DNA of 9,652 nucleotides from assembly GCA_003509065.1 (NCBI GenBank), contig DODG01000180.1:1-9652 (forward strand). Direction: 5' to 3'. Below, one piece after another: positions 1-6,793 of the stretch (position 1 is the first letter of the stretch; each line of letters starts with the position of its first letter). The position numbers were made by a program, and so were the translations under genes. Origin of the DNA: Acidobacteriota bacterium (GTDB lineage Bacteria; Acidobacteriota; Vicinamibacteria; Vicinamibacterales; UBA823). Under the pieces are notes generated by a model. That model was not told where the DNA came from. It did no database searches and was given only the letters and a program-made list of their open reading frames with translations.

Positions 1-342
1 CGGATTTGGTTTTTGTTAGCGCTTAATGTCTTTCTACTCTTGGTCGGCTGCATGATGGATATTTTCTCAGCAATTTTTGTCGTGGTGCCGCTCATTGTGC
101 CGGTGGCGGAACAGTTCGGCGTTGACCCGATTCATCTTGGAATCATATTTATCGCCAATCTTGAGTTGGGCTATTTAACACCACCGGTCGGGCTGAATCT
201 GTTTCTGGCGTCTTACCGATTTAACCGGCCGCTTCTCGAGGTGTACCGGGCCTCTCTTCCGCTCCTGGCAATCTTGGGAATTGGTGTATTAATCATCACC
301 TACGTGCCGTGGCTGACCCTTTGGTTGGTGAATTGGTTGTAG
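1..342 (+). CDS. TRAP transporter large permease (DctM-type), C-terminal part
   Basis: This is the 3' end of a gene that begins before the window; the reading frame is open from base 1, so the TTG at 13 is internal and not a start. About 113 residues remain of a family usually near 425. The protein is the membrane-embedded large subunit of a tripartite ATP-independent periplasmic transporter, which imports organic acids or related solutes using an ion gradient and a periplasmic binding protein. The segment ELGYLTPPVGLNLF is the classic family signature near the C-terminus. It is flanked by a hydrophobic segment with VVVPLIVPV and by a last transmembrane helix around LLAILGIGVLIITYVPW. The gene ends 21 bp before the convergent OsmC gene. 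The substrate cannot be read from this part. Confidence 0.93.
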   Translation, partial: RIWFLLALNVFLLLVGCMMDIFSAIFVVVPLIVPVAEQFGVDPIHLGIIFIANLELGYLTPPVGLNLFLASYRFNRPLLEVYRASLPLLAILGIGVLIITYVPWLTLWLVNWL

Positions 343-363
343 CGCGGTTATAAGTTACCCTTG

Positions 364-801
364 TCATCCAAGCCGCGTCTGAATATCAATCTCAGATTTT
401 AGTGTACGGTTTACGGGACACTTTCTCGCGATGTCAAGTAGTCGTTGCCGCTGGGCATCGTCTAACATGCCAGTCAGTTCGATTTCTCGTTCAATGCAAT
501 CGAATGCATTCTTTGCCTTCGTGTTGTTTGTGGTGTTGCCTGTAGCAACCTTTGTGTGTCGAAGTCGTATAGTGACTCTTTCAAGCGGCCAACCTTTACG
601 ATTCGCGTAAAGTTGTAATGTCATTGAGGTACACGTGCCAAGAGCAACCAATAAATACTCGTACGGTGATGGTCCTTTAGCAGATCCACCATGCTCGACT
701 AATTCGTCGCCGAGCAATTGATGCGGTCCGACCTCAATTGTTTGAGTAAGAATATGCGCTGCTCCTCGAACAACGACGGACATTCCATCGTTTTGAGACA
801 T
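364..801 (-). CDS. OsmC/Ohr family protein (thiol-dependent peroxidase-like)
   Basis: A 145-residue cytoplasmic protein of the OsmC superfamily, whose members reduce organic or inorganic hydroperoxides with a pair of reactive cysteines. The two family cysteines are visible: Cys57 in LGTCTSMTLQLYA and Cys128 in ARKCPVNRTL. PSPYEYLLVALG just before Cys57 is the usual helix lead-in. A third cysteine (Cys102) is not part of the family pair. The sequence fits the general OsmC-like (YhfA/OsmC) branch better than Ohr, but I cannot fix the subfamily. ATG at 801 is preceded by AAGGAG (811-816) with a 9-nt spacer, which supports this start. It diverges from a sulfurtransferase gene across 70 bp, so the pair may share a promoter region and a thiol/sulfane-sulfur theme. 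Confidence 0.9.
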   Translation of the reverse strand: MSQNDGMSVVVRGAAHILTQTIEVGPHQLLGDELVEHGGSAKGPSPYEYLLVALGTCTSMTLQLYANRKGWPLERVTIRLRHTKVATGNTTNNTKAKNAFDCIEREIELTGMLDDAQRQRLLDIARKCPVNRTLKSEIDIQTRLG

Positions 802-871
802 TGTTAGGTTCTCCTTTGAGATTCTTGTTTTCGTCGCTCGTGATTATTTAACATGGTATTCTCGCTCTGTC

Positions 872-1720
872 GTGCACCGTACTTTGATTTCATCAGATCT
901 TCTTGAAGCCAATCTGACTAACCAGACATGGGTCATCATTGACTGCCGTTTCGACTTGTCAGATACGACATCGGGAGAGCAGTCTTACAAAGAGAATCAT
1001 ATTCCAGGTGCCGGGTATGCGCATCTCGATCGCGATCTTTCAGGTGCTCCAACTGGTCGTAATGGTCGACATCCCTTACCTGTAATCGCCGTGATGGAAG
1101 ATACTTTTGGAAAATTTGGGATTAATCACGAAACGCAAGTTGTAGCTTATGACGAGTCGAATGGTATTTTCGCCAGTCGATTGTGGTGGATGTTACGGTA
1201 TCTGGGGCATGACGCAGTTGCTGTACTCGATGGCGGAATTACGACATGGAACCAGGAAGCGAAACCCCTACAGACTGCTGTCGAAAGGCGAGCGCCAGTG
1301 GTTTTTACCGCAAATCCTCACCCCGACATGCTTGTCGGTGCGTCCCAAGTTCAAGCATTGCTCAGCGACTCGACACATCGCATTCTTGACGCAAGGTCGC
1401 CTGACCGGTACGCCGGTGGAACGGAACCTCTCGATTCGGTGGCTGGACACATACCAGGAGCAATGAACCATCACTATGCGAACAATGTGACAGAAGATGG
1501 CTCGTTTATCGAACCAGTAAAACTCCGTTTGATATACGACCAACTATTGCATGATGTTCAGCCGTCTCGTCTCGTTTGTTACTGTGGATCCGGCGTCACT
1601 GCCTGTCACAATCTACTCGCCATGGAACATGCTGGATTAAGCGGTGCCAAGCTATACGCTGGTTCTTGGAGTGAATGGTGTAGTGATCCTGGACGACCAG
1701 TGGCACGGAAACAGAGATAG
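872..1720 (+). CDS. sseA: 3-mercaptopyruvate-type sulfurtransferase (tandem rhodanese)
   Basis: A 282-residue protein with two rhodanese domains, about residues 5-135 (inactive, structural) and 155-275 (catalytic). It transfers sulfur from 3-mercaptopyruvate or a related donor to an acceptor thiol or cyanide through a cysteine persulfide. The active-site loop reads C238-G-S-G-V-T-A. That is the SseA/mercaptopyruvate form; thiosulfate enzymes usually carry CRKGVTA. Other family marks are HIPGA in each domain (HIPGAGY near 43, HIPGAMN near 193), SRLWWMLRYLGH near 102, and the C-terminal GSWSEW. The start is a GTG at 872 with no clear Shine-Dalgarno. The ATG at 853 is out of frame, and I found no ATG or GTG upstream in frame. 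It converges on the nitroreductase gene 33 bp downstream. Confidence 0.9.
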   Translation: MHRTLISSDLLEANLTNQTWVIIDCRFDLSDTTSGEQSYKENHIPGAGYAHLDRDLSGAPTGRNGRHPLPVIAVMEDTFGKFGINHETQVVAYDESNGIFASRLWWMLRYLGHDAVAVLDGGITTWNQEAKPLQTAVERRAPVVFTANPHPDMLVGASQVQALLSDSTHRILDARSPDRYAGGTEPLDSVAGHIPGAMNHHYANNVTEDGSFIEPVKLRLIYDQLLHDVQPSRLVCYCGSGVTACHNLLAMEHAGLSGAKLYAGSWSEWCSDPGRPVARKQR

Positions 1721-1753
1721 CAGACGAACCTGCCACGCCCGGTAGCGTCAACA

Positions 1754-2488
1754 TTAATCAATTTTTGATTCGTCTTTATACATCACTTTGTGGCGCGTAG
1801 TTTTTATCCATAAATCGATTTCTTCGTCGGACATTACGTTATCTGGATTGAGACGATCCCAGTTCGCGATCTGATCCAACCGCTTCTTCCATCTTTTGTA
1901 TGACGGTTTTAGTGGAGGTCCAAAGCACATGATATCTATCGGGGAGACCGTGTCAGGAATGTGTAAAAGAGGCCTAATTTTTTCTTGGATCTCTTCTTGG
2001 CCAATTGCAGTGACCCACCAGACAGCATACCCGAGTGCTGCTGCCGCTAGGTGTGCAGACATAGTTGATGCTGCAACACTTTGCAGTAAAATGCTCTTGG
2101 CATTGCGTTCGTATCGCTGTGCAAGATCAGAATTGTCTTTCAGTGTAGGAAATGCTCGTATCAGACGATAGTCTGTGGCAACGACGATGAATCCAGGGGC
2201 TGTTTTCATCCCGTTGTAATTAGGCGTAGGAAATCCCATTTTAAGGGCAGCCCTGGTTTGCTGTTCCTCGACAAACAACTGCCCAATCTTTTGCTTAATA
2301 GTCGGATTGGTCACGATGATGTAGTGCCAGGGTTGACAGTTGGCACCTGATGGTCCGTGACGGGCTGCTTCAAGTACCAGCTCGAAATGTTCCTTCGGAA
2401 TCTCGCAGGGCGCGAACGCTCGGTTTGTCATTCGGCTACGGACAACTTCCATTAATGCGTCGTAGCGCTCCTGTTTCTTTTCAGTCAT
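1754..2488 (-). CDS. Nitroreductase family protein (FMN-dependent oxidoreductase)
   Basis: A 244-residue nitroreductase-fold flavoenzyme, expected to bind FMN as a homodimer and use NAD(P)H to reduce nitro groups, quinones or similar electrophiles. Visible family elements, numbered from the ATG, are RSRMTNR (17-23) for FMN phosphate contact, PSGANCQPWHY (46-56), the helix with AAAALGYAVWW near 148-158, and FGPPLKP (189-195). It is longer than minimal nitroreductases because of a middle insertion with GFPTPNYNGMKTAPG and a C-terminal tail rich in charged residues, features of larger BluB/iodotyrosine-deiodinase-like relatives; I cannot assign it to one of these. ATG at 2488 is chosen; an in-frame TTG at 2494 would add two residues, and neither has well-spaced Shine-Dalgarno. 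It starts 22 bp after the stop of the upstream GntR regulator gene, so co-transcription is likely. Confidence 0.9.
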   Translation of the reverse strand: MTEKKQERYDALMEVVRSRMTNRAFAPCEIPKEHFELVLEAARHGPSGANCQPWHYIIVTNPTIKQKIGQLFVEEQQTRAALKMGFPTPNYNGMKTAPGFIVVATDYRLIRAFPTLKDNSDLAQRYERNAKSILLQSVAASTMSAHLAAAALGYAVWWVTAIGQEEIQEKIRPLLHIPDTVSPIDIMCFGPPLKPSYKRWKKRLDQIANWDRLNPDNVMSDEEIDLWIKTTRHKVMYKDESKID

Positions 2489-2510
2489 ATTCAAGTTTTT
2501 GATTAAACCT

Positions 2511-3509
2511 TTATTCCATAAGTAGGGCAGCTTGAAGAGTATCCATGGATTCCAGAGCGATCATTCGTTTAAAGGCAAGTGTTTGCACTTGGACTTTTGC
2601 ATTTAAGTCAGAAATTTGATCAATACAGAGCGGGGATACGAAGGCAGTGTTGACTTGGGCTGTTACGGAGCGAACTTGTTTTGGATTATTAATATCAGCT
2701 GTAAGGAGATGTTCCTCTTTTAACTTTGGCGCTACGGTCATTAACGCGCGCTGCATTCCCTGAAGAAATTTAATGTCACTGGCAAAGAAGCCCACTGGTT
2801 CAATCTTTGCAATGTCTACGATGGTCTTAAAGGCTTGGGGTGCCAGTCTAAGCTGCAGTAATGGCTTATTATTGCGCTGGGTATATTCGCAAACGGTGTT
2901 CCAATGAAAATGCGTTGTTGCAAAGCACTGAGCCTTCATGAGGCGGTCCTTTACATCGTCTGTTGGATTTACAAGTTCCTCGAGCAATACCTCATGAGCA
3001 GTGATGTTGAGGGTTGACTTAATTTGGTTTGCGAACCACTGATTTTGCTCCCGGTTACACTCTATGACAACGACTGACAGTTGTTTGCGATCAGGTGGAT
3101 TATCGAGTTTTTGAATCAGTGTGACCAATTGTTGTGGAGAAAGGCCCAAGGCGGAAGCCTCTAGGATATTCTGACGTACAAATTTAATTCTTTTGACGTG
3201 AGTGTCCAGTCGATCACTGTTAATTACTGGGGCTTTAACGACAACACCAACTCGCGGTTTAATTATTAGGTATCCGTCATTTTGTAACTCGTGATACGTT
3301 TTGCGTATTGTTTTTGGATTTACCTTCAGTCGACCGGATAATTCGCGAACTGATGGAAGTTTTGAAGATCCACGAATGATGCCGAAGTAGATCTTGGAAA
3401 TTATCTGTTGCTTAAGCTGGCGTGTGAAGGAAATCTTAGAGTTTCGGTCAATTGACAGACCGATGTCTCGATGGGTTGGTCTAGTGTCGGCCGAGGTGGT
3501 CACGCTCAT
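2511..3509 (-). CDS. GntR-family transcriptional regulator with a large effector-like domain
   Basis: A 332-residue DNA-binding regulator. Residues about 27-92 form a GntR winged helix-turn-helix: KLPSVRELSGRLKVNPKTIR is the recognition region and YLIIKPRVGVVV the wing. The remaining 230 or so residues do not look like the FadR, HutC or aminotransferase (MocR) domains. They alternate beta-strands and helices (SVVVIECN near 145, QCFATTHFHW near 194, PVGFFASD near 238), suggesting a periplasmic-binding-like ligand domain; this is inference. The chosen ATG at 3509 has GGA 8 nt upstream; a TTG at 3527 would add six residues but has AGAAGG directly abutting it. It precedes the nitroreductase gene by 22 bp and is the obvious candidate to control it and itself. 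The inducer is unknown. Confidence 0.88.
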   Translation of the reverse strand: MSVTTSADTRPTHRDIGLSIDRNSKISFTRQLKQQIISKIYFGIIRGSSKLPSVRELSGRLKVNPKTIRKTYHELQNDGYLIIKPRVGVVVKAPVINSDRLDTHVKRIKFVRQNILEASALGLSPQQLVTLIQKLDNPPDRKQLSVVVIECNREQNQWFANQIKSTLNITAHEVLLEELVNPTDDVKDRLMKAQCFATTHFHWNTVCEYTQRNNKPLLQLRLAPQAFKTIVDIAKIEPVGFFASDIKFLQGMQRALMTVAPKLKEEHLLTADINNPKQVRSVTAQVNTAFVSPLCIDQISDLNAKVQVQTLAFKRMIALESMDTLQAALLME

Positions 3510-3545
3510 GTCCGTTTTCCGATCCAACCTTCTAATCGTGTTGAC

Positions 3546-3617
3546 ATCATACTCTCGATTCAGAAATAAGAACTCGCATTTTTGAGTATTTCAAAAAAAC
3601 GTAACCACTTATTACTC
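3546..3617. promoter_or_regulatory. Candidate promoter/operator region of the GntR regulator gene
   Basis: This AT-rich stretch just upstream of the regulator gene holds four copies of a short ACTC/GAGT element: ACTC at 3551, 3572 and 3614, and GAGT at 3584. The second and third form an inverted pair 8 nt apart. On the minus strand there is a TATGAT that resembles a -10 element (3546-3551) without a convincing -35. GntR proteins commonly bind inverted repeats near their own promoters, so autoregulation is plausible. The elements are short and may be chance. Confidence 0.25.
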
Positions 3618-3739
3618 TTAGCGCCTCATGACAAGAGCGAAGTTGTGGTAATGGAACAACCTCTTTAGGTTTTTGTTTCGGCTACGCAAGCAAGTTTTCG
3701 TTTATGAAGATGGACTTATAGCTAGACAATACACGGAAG

Positions 3740-3964
3740 GTGGTTGATGCAGATCCGCTTGCCTGTTTTCGTGAACGCTTTCTAGTCTCTCAACGAACTA
3801 ATGACGCAGATGTGAACTATCTGCGTAAAAACTCTTTAGGCTTACAACCCAAAACTGCCAGAACGCTTATACAAGAATATCTATATCTTTGGGCCGCGAT
3901 GGCCGTGAGGGCTCACTTTCACTCGTCACGCCCTTGGATAAATGATTGGACTGCGAAACCTTAA
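3740..3964 (+). pseudogene. kynU: Kynureninase remnant (N-terminal fragment)
   Basis: A 74-codon open frame that reads like the first fifth of kynureninase, the PLP enzyme that cleaves kynurenine to anthranilate and alanine and is normally about 420 residues. Aligned from memory with the human/Xanthomonas-type enzymes, DPLACFRERF matches the DPLAHFRDEF start, NSLGLQPKTAR matches the GNSLGLQPK signature, and AHFHSSRPW matches the GHFHxxRPW element. Several normally conserved positions have changed: the residues before NSLGLQP are RK instead of CG or DG, and the Gly before HFH is Ala. The frame stops at 3964. No PLP-lysine region follows, because the convergent FAH-fold gene ends at 3971. The GTG at 3740 abuts AAGG with no spacer, so translation is doubtful. 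I regard it as a decayed, truncated gene; an expressed small protein is less likely. Confidence 0.72.
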
Positions 3965-3970
3965 AAATTA

Positions 3971-5095
3971 TTACGAGGTGCCTAGATCTCCCGGGTGGTT
4001 CTTAATTGGAGTCACTAGCGTGCCAATTCCTTCAATCTCGATTTCAACAACGTCGCCGTCTTTCAAATACACAGCGGGGTAGTGCTCGCCGGCCGTCCCA
4101 CTAGGAGTTCCAGACGCAATGACATCGCCAGGGTGTAATTCGAGCACACTCGTTGTGAATGCGATCAAGTTGTCTTCGTTCCAAATTAGATCGGCAGTGG
4201 TCTGGTCTTGTTTGATATCACCGTTCACTCGAGTGACAACGCGAAGATCGTCAAAGTTCGGTAGAAATTCTTTAGGAACAATGAACGGGCCAAAAGGTGC
4301 TCCTCGGTTTGTGCTTTTACCATCGAACCAATTAACACCTGGAATCATGCTAACTTCACGCGTGCGCCCACCGCGATCACTGACGTCGTATAGGATGCTA
4401 TAACCGAACACGTGATCGTGCGCTTCCTCGGGTGACAGTAGATAAGCAGGCTTACCAATAATAATTGCCAGCTCGCCTTCCCAATCTATCTGGTCACGAC
4501 CAGGGGGTATGTAGTAGGGAGCTCCAGGATCGATGATGGCTGAGCGAGGGGACTTGGCAAAAATAACTGGCGCATCACGCTCAGGAACAATACTGTCCAC
4601 GATCGATGGGCCGTCATCTGATGAGGTAGCCCCGGAGACGCTATCTACGCCCATTCCTTGAGCATGCGCCTTGTAATTCGCTGCGACGGCAAGCAAATTC
4701 CAAGGATACTTAATTGGGGCATGGATGGACACGTTGCTAACATCGAACGCGAAATCCAAGTTATCGGTCGAATACTCGTTAAAGAAGTTTGCGATTTCGT
4801 ACAGCCGAGGAGATACGCTTTCATAGGTTTCAATCAAAGTTTTCATCTCGACAGGGATCAACATATCAGTCGCTCTGGCTTCGTCGATCAAGTGTTCATT
4901 AGCGCCCGCAATGTCGAGGATCGTTTGATCAAGTACAAGTCCAATACGTACACGTTCGTCGACTTCAAATGTGGCTAATTTGAATGGAGTGCTAGGAGTG
5001 GCAGATAGTTCGAGTTGAGAGGATGTGCATGCCGAGACGCTAATCGCCAATGTGGTAGCAACCAGGCCAGCCATTTGTCTTGTCAGTGTCCTCAT
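3971..5095 (-). CDS. FAH-fold hydrolase/isomerase-like lipoprotein
   Basis: A 374-residue protein of the fumarylacetoacetate hydrolase (FAH/FAHD) superfamily, whose members use Mg or Mn to cleave, decarboxylate or isomerise 2-oxo acids. The FAH core spans about residues 125-366. NYKAH (140-144) precedes the core. The expected metal ligands are E206 and E208 in DWEGELAIIIGK and D237 in YDVSDRGG, with K260 in FDGKS. HPGDVIASGTPSG (321-333) is the standard C-terminal motif. The N-terminus carries a signal peptide ending in VSAC with Cys23 as the lipid-modified residue, so it should sit in the periplasm on a membrane; the superfamily is normally cytosolic. A Ser/Asp-rich insertion lies at about 150-173. 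Start: GAGGAGGG (5102-5109), 6 nt before ATG. It lies downstream of the PAL-like gene on the same strand, after two hairpins. Its substrate is unknown. Confidence 0.88.
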   Translation of the reverse strand: MRTLTRQMAGLVATTLAISVSACTSSQLELSATPSTPFKLATFEVDERVRIGLVLDQTILDIAGANEHLIDEARATDMLIPVEMKTLIETYESVSPRLYEIANFFNEYSTDNLDFAFDVSNVSIHAPIKYPWNLLAVAANYKAHAQGMGVDSVSGATSSDDGPSIVDSIVPERDAPVIFAKSPRSAIIDPGAPYYIPPGRDQIDWEGELAIIIGKPAYLLSPEEAHDHVFGYSILYDVSDRGGRTREVSMIPGVNWFDGKSTNRGAPFGPFIVPKEFLPNFDDLRVVTRVNGDIKQDQTTADLIWNEDNLIAFTTSVLELHPGDVIASGTPSGTAGEHYPAVYLKDGDVVEIEIEGIGTLVTPIKNHPGDLGTS

Positions 5096-5135
5096 GTCGA
5101 ACCCTCCTCGGTGTCTAGCTCATTGCAGTCGAAGA

Positions 5136-5171
5136 ATAAGAGGGCCGACGTTTTATAATCGGCCCTCTTAT
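5136..5171 (-). terminator. Perfect 13-bp hairpin, probable terminator after the PAL-like gene
   Basis: Bases 5136-5148 and 5159-5171 are exact reverse complements with a 10-nt loop. The stem includes the GC-rich run GAGGGCCGA. On the minus strand it lies 64 nt past the stop of the PAL-like gene and is followed by TTCTTC rather than a clean T-run. It is therefore a strong hairpin but an imperfect intrinsic terminator. It could instead attenuate read-through into the FAH-fold gene, which starts 41 nt further on. Confidence 0.55.
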
Positions 5172-5188
5172 GGGCGTTACGTTTTTTC

Positions 5189-5212
5189 TGCCTAGATGCT
5201 GGAATCTAGGCA
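5189..5212 (-). terminator. Second hairpin (9-bp stem) in the same spacer
   Basis: TGCCTAGAT (5189-5197) and ATCTAGGCA (5204-5212) are exact reverse complements around a 6-nt loop. It is 22 nt past the PAL-like stop codon on the minus strand. No T-run follows it on that strand (GAAAAAAC follows), so it may protect the mRNA 3' end or act with the larger hairpin next to it. Confidence 0.4.
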
Positions 5213-5234
5213 TGATGTTTTATCCGAATAATCG

Positions 5235-6452
5235 CTATTCAGCCATAGCATTGTTCTGTAACACTAATTTTTGAAGCCGTCGTGTCATATGGACTTCGCC
5301 CGTATAAATGTTTCCTTGCGAGTCAACCGCGAATTTATGGAGCCAGTGAAATTCACCGGCTGCACGGCCGCGTCGACCGAAGGAGTTGACGATTTCCATC
5401 GTATCGCGTTGCAGGACCCATACCTTTTGGTTCGTACCATCAGCCACATAGAGGTAGGTCTGCGCCTCGTCTGGTGACAGCTCAATGTCCCAGACCGTTC
5501 CACTTGAGGACCCGGGCCTGGTTTCAGGCACAATGAAGTGTTCTTCGATAAACGTACCGTCTTTAGTGAAGATTTGAATACGTCCGTTACCACGATCCGC
5601 AACGTACACCTGTCCATCTTTCGAAATTCGAATTCCATGGACAGAATCAGCATAATCAGCCGCGGGTTGAGCGTCAGCCCCCTCCCACCGTCCGATGGGT
5701 TCTTCGTCCGGCACTTTGCCGTATGCTCCCCAGTGCCGCCTGTACTCTCCTGTCTCCGCATCGAATACGATTACCCGCTTATTTAGATAACCGTCGACGA
5801 CGAATAATTCATTCGTCTCTGGATCGACTTCCATGTCAGCGGGATGTCCAAGGTATTCTGTGCTATTGCTACCACCGGTCTTATTCGCTTCGCCAATCTG
5901 CATGAGGAATGTTCCATCGGTGGAAAATTTAAGGACAAAGTGATCTCGGCAAAGAGGGTTTTCTTCTCCGTGTATGCGGTGGTCGAGATCAGTTTCGGGG
6001 TCACCAATGCCTTCGCCACCAAGCCAGACATTATCGTTGTGGTCAACGAAGATGCCATGTTCGGTACCAGGCCAGTCGTAACCCTCCCCAGGGCCGCCCC
6101 ATGAATCGAGGAGATTGCCCTCAGCATCGAATACCAAGACGGGGGGAGCTGGTCTGCAACACTGAGACATAACAGGGTCCTGAGTTAGACCCAATTCGCC
6201 ACGTGTCAAACTTCCAGGTCGATGCACAACAAAGATTCGGTCTTGCGAGTCAACTGCGACGCCAGCGATGCGTCCAATCAGCCACTCATTGGGTAGAGTT
6301 TTTGGCCAAAACGGATCAACTTGGAACCCTGGAACACTTGTTCCTTCACTGACATCTGTCTCCACTGCAGGTTCATCCGACGTTGACGGTTCACATCCCA
6401 CCGCGAGAAAACAAAAGCTAGCGATGAATGCCGTGCGATAAAAATTTTTCAT
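5235..6452 (-). CDS. NHL-repeat lipoprotein resembling peptidyl-hydroxyglycine amidating lyase (PAL)
   Basis: A 405-residue exported six-bladed beta-propeller. The signal peptide ends in LAVGC, giving lipid-modified Cys20 followed by an acidic, Ser-rich linker. NHL strands recur: AGVAVDSQDRIFVVHR (63-78), HGIFVDHNDNVWL (132-144), ADMEVDPETNELFVVDGY (205-222), HGIRISKDGQVYVADRGNG (272-290), and LHKFAVDSQGNIYTGEVH (371-388). Compared from memory with rat PAL, the zinc histidines 585/690/786 align with H132, H272 and H372. Catalytic R533, Y654 and R706 align with R78, Y222 and R287. Asp787 is replaced by Lys373. PAL cleaves carbinolamides (peptidyl-hydroxyglycine) to an amide and glyoxylate; the true substrate here is unknown, and no PHM-type monooxygenase is seen nearby. 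Cys98-Cys99 are adjacent. AGGA (6458-6461) lies 5 nt before the ATG. Confidence 0.87.
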   Translation of the reverse strand: MKNFYRTAFIASFCFLAVGCEPSTSDEPAVETDVSEGTSVPGFQVDPFWPKTLPNEWLIGRIAGVAVDSQDRIFVVHRPGSLTRGELGLTQDPVMSQCCRPAPPVLVFDAEGNLLDSWGGPGEGYDWPGTEHGIFVDHNDNVWLGGEGIGDPETDLDHRIHGEENPLCRDHFVLKFSTDGTFLMQIGEANKTGGSNSTEYLGHPADMEVDPETNELFVVDGYLNKRVIVFDAETGEYRRHWGAYGKVPDEEPIGRWEGADAQPAADYADSVHGIRISKDGQVYVADRGNGRIQIFTKDGTFIEEHFIVPETRPGSSSGTVWDIELSPDEAQTYLYVADGTNQKVWVLQRDTMEIVNSFGRRGRAAGEFHWLHKFAVDSQGNIYTGEVHMTRRLQKLVLQNNAMAE

Positions 6453-6793
6453 AAAGTTCCTGATCTTCTCCGATTTGCAGCACGATCGTAAACAGGCAGC
6501 CTCTCAGCCCTACTGATTATGTCTGCCTGAATCTTCTATAGTTTTAATACCCAACGAGGCATTTATAAGGTAATTTGAATACGATAGCACCCGTTTTAGG
6601 AAATGTTGCGGAGTTTGTGCTTGTCAATGAGGGCCGTTCGCAACTATTATGTCGTCCTAGATGTACGAATTGAAGAAAAAAATATTGTAACTTCTTGAAT
6701 AATAAGTTTTTAGAAGCATTTAGGCTAAAATTTAGTCTTTATTGATTCAGCAATGGTAAATTGTGGATAATTAGGGTTAAGGATGTGTCCTAG
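6453..6793. other. 341-bp AT-rich divergent intergenic region
   Basis: This spacer separates the minus-strand PAL-like gene from the plus-strand secreted-protein gene and should hold promoters for both. I find no convincing ORF. It contains a 7-bp inverted repeat, CAGGCAG (6493-6499) with CTGCCTG (6523-6529), in the leader of the PAL-like gene. A 6-bp repeat, GTTGCG (6605-6610) with CGCAAC (6639-6644), lies in the middle. The run from about 6660 to 6730 is strongly A+T rich. None of these matches an RNA family I recognise. Confidence 0.6.
6742..6771 (+). promoter_or_regulatory. Candidate sigma70-type promoter for the 6794-8118 operon
   Basis: TTGATT (6742-6747) and GATAAT (6766-6771) are separated by 18 nt and lie just upstream of the small secreted-protein gene. 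The -10 element matches the consensus at five of six bases and the -35 at four. Transcription would start near 6778, leaving a very short leader with AAGGA (6779-6783) 10 nt before the ATG at 6794; such a short leader makes the call tentative. Confidence 0.35.

Noticed and set aside
3541..3569. TTGACA on the plus strand upstream of the kynureninase remnant, possibly a -35 element.
   Set aside because: At a 17-18 nt spacing the only candidates are AAATAA or AATAAG, which match a -10 element poorly; it may be a relic at best.
4119..4403. Open frames on the plus strand inside the FAH-fold gene.
   Set aside because: They are out-of-frame readings of a gene with clear FAH motifs on the other strand, and their translations show no recognisable domain.
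5285..6127. Several overlapping open frames of 60-158 codons on both strands inside the PAL-like gene.
   Set aside because: All overlap the NHL-repeat coding frame, which has regular repeats, a signal peptide and a ribosome binding site. The alternatives have none of these.
6457..6530. A GGGCTGAGAGGC stretch on the minus strand in the leader of the PAL-like gene, reminiscent of the thi-box of a TPP riboswitch.
   Set aside because: Only the CTGAGA core is present. The second conserved half (CTGATCTGG...ACCAGCG type) is missing, and the downstream gene is not a thiamin gene.
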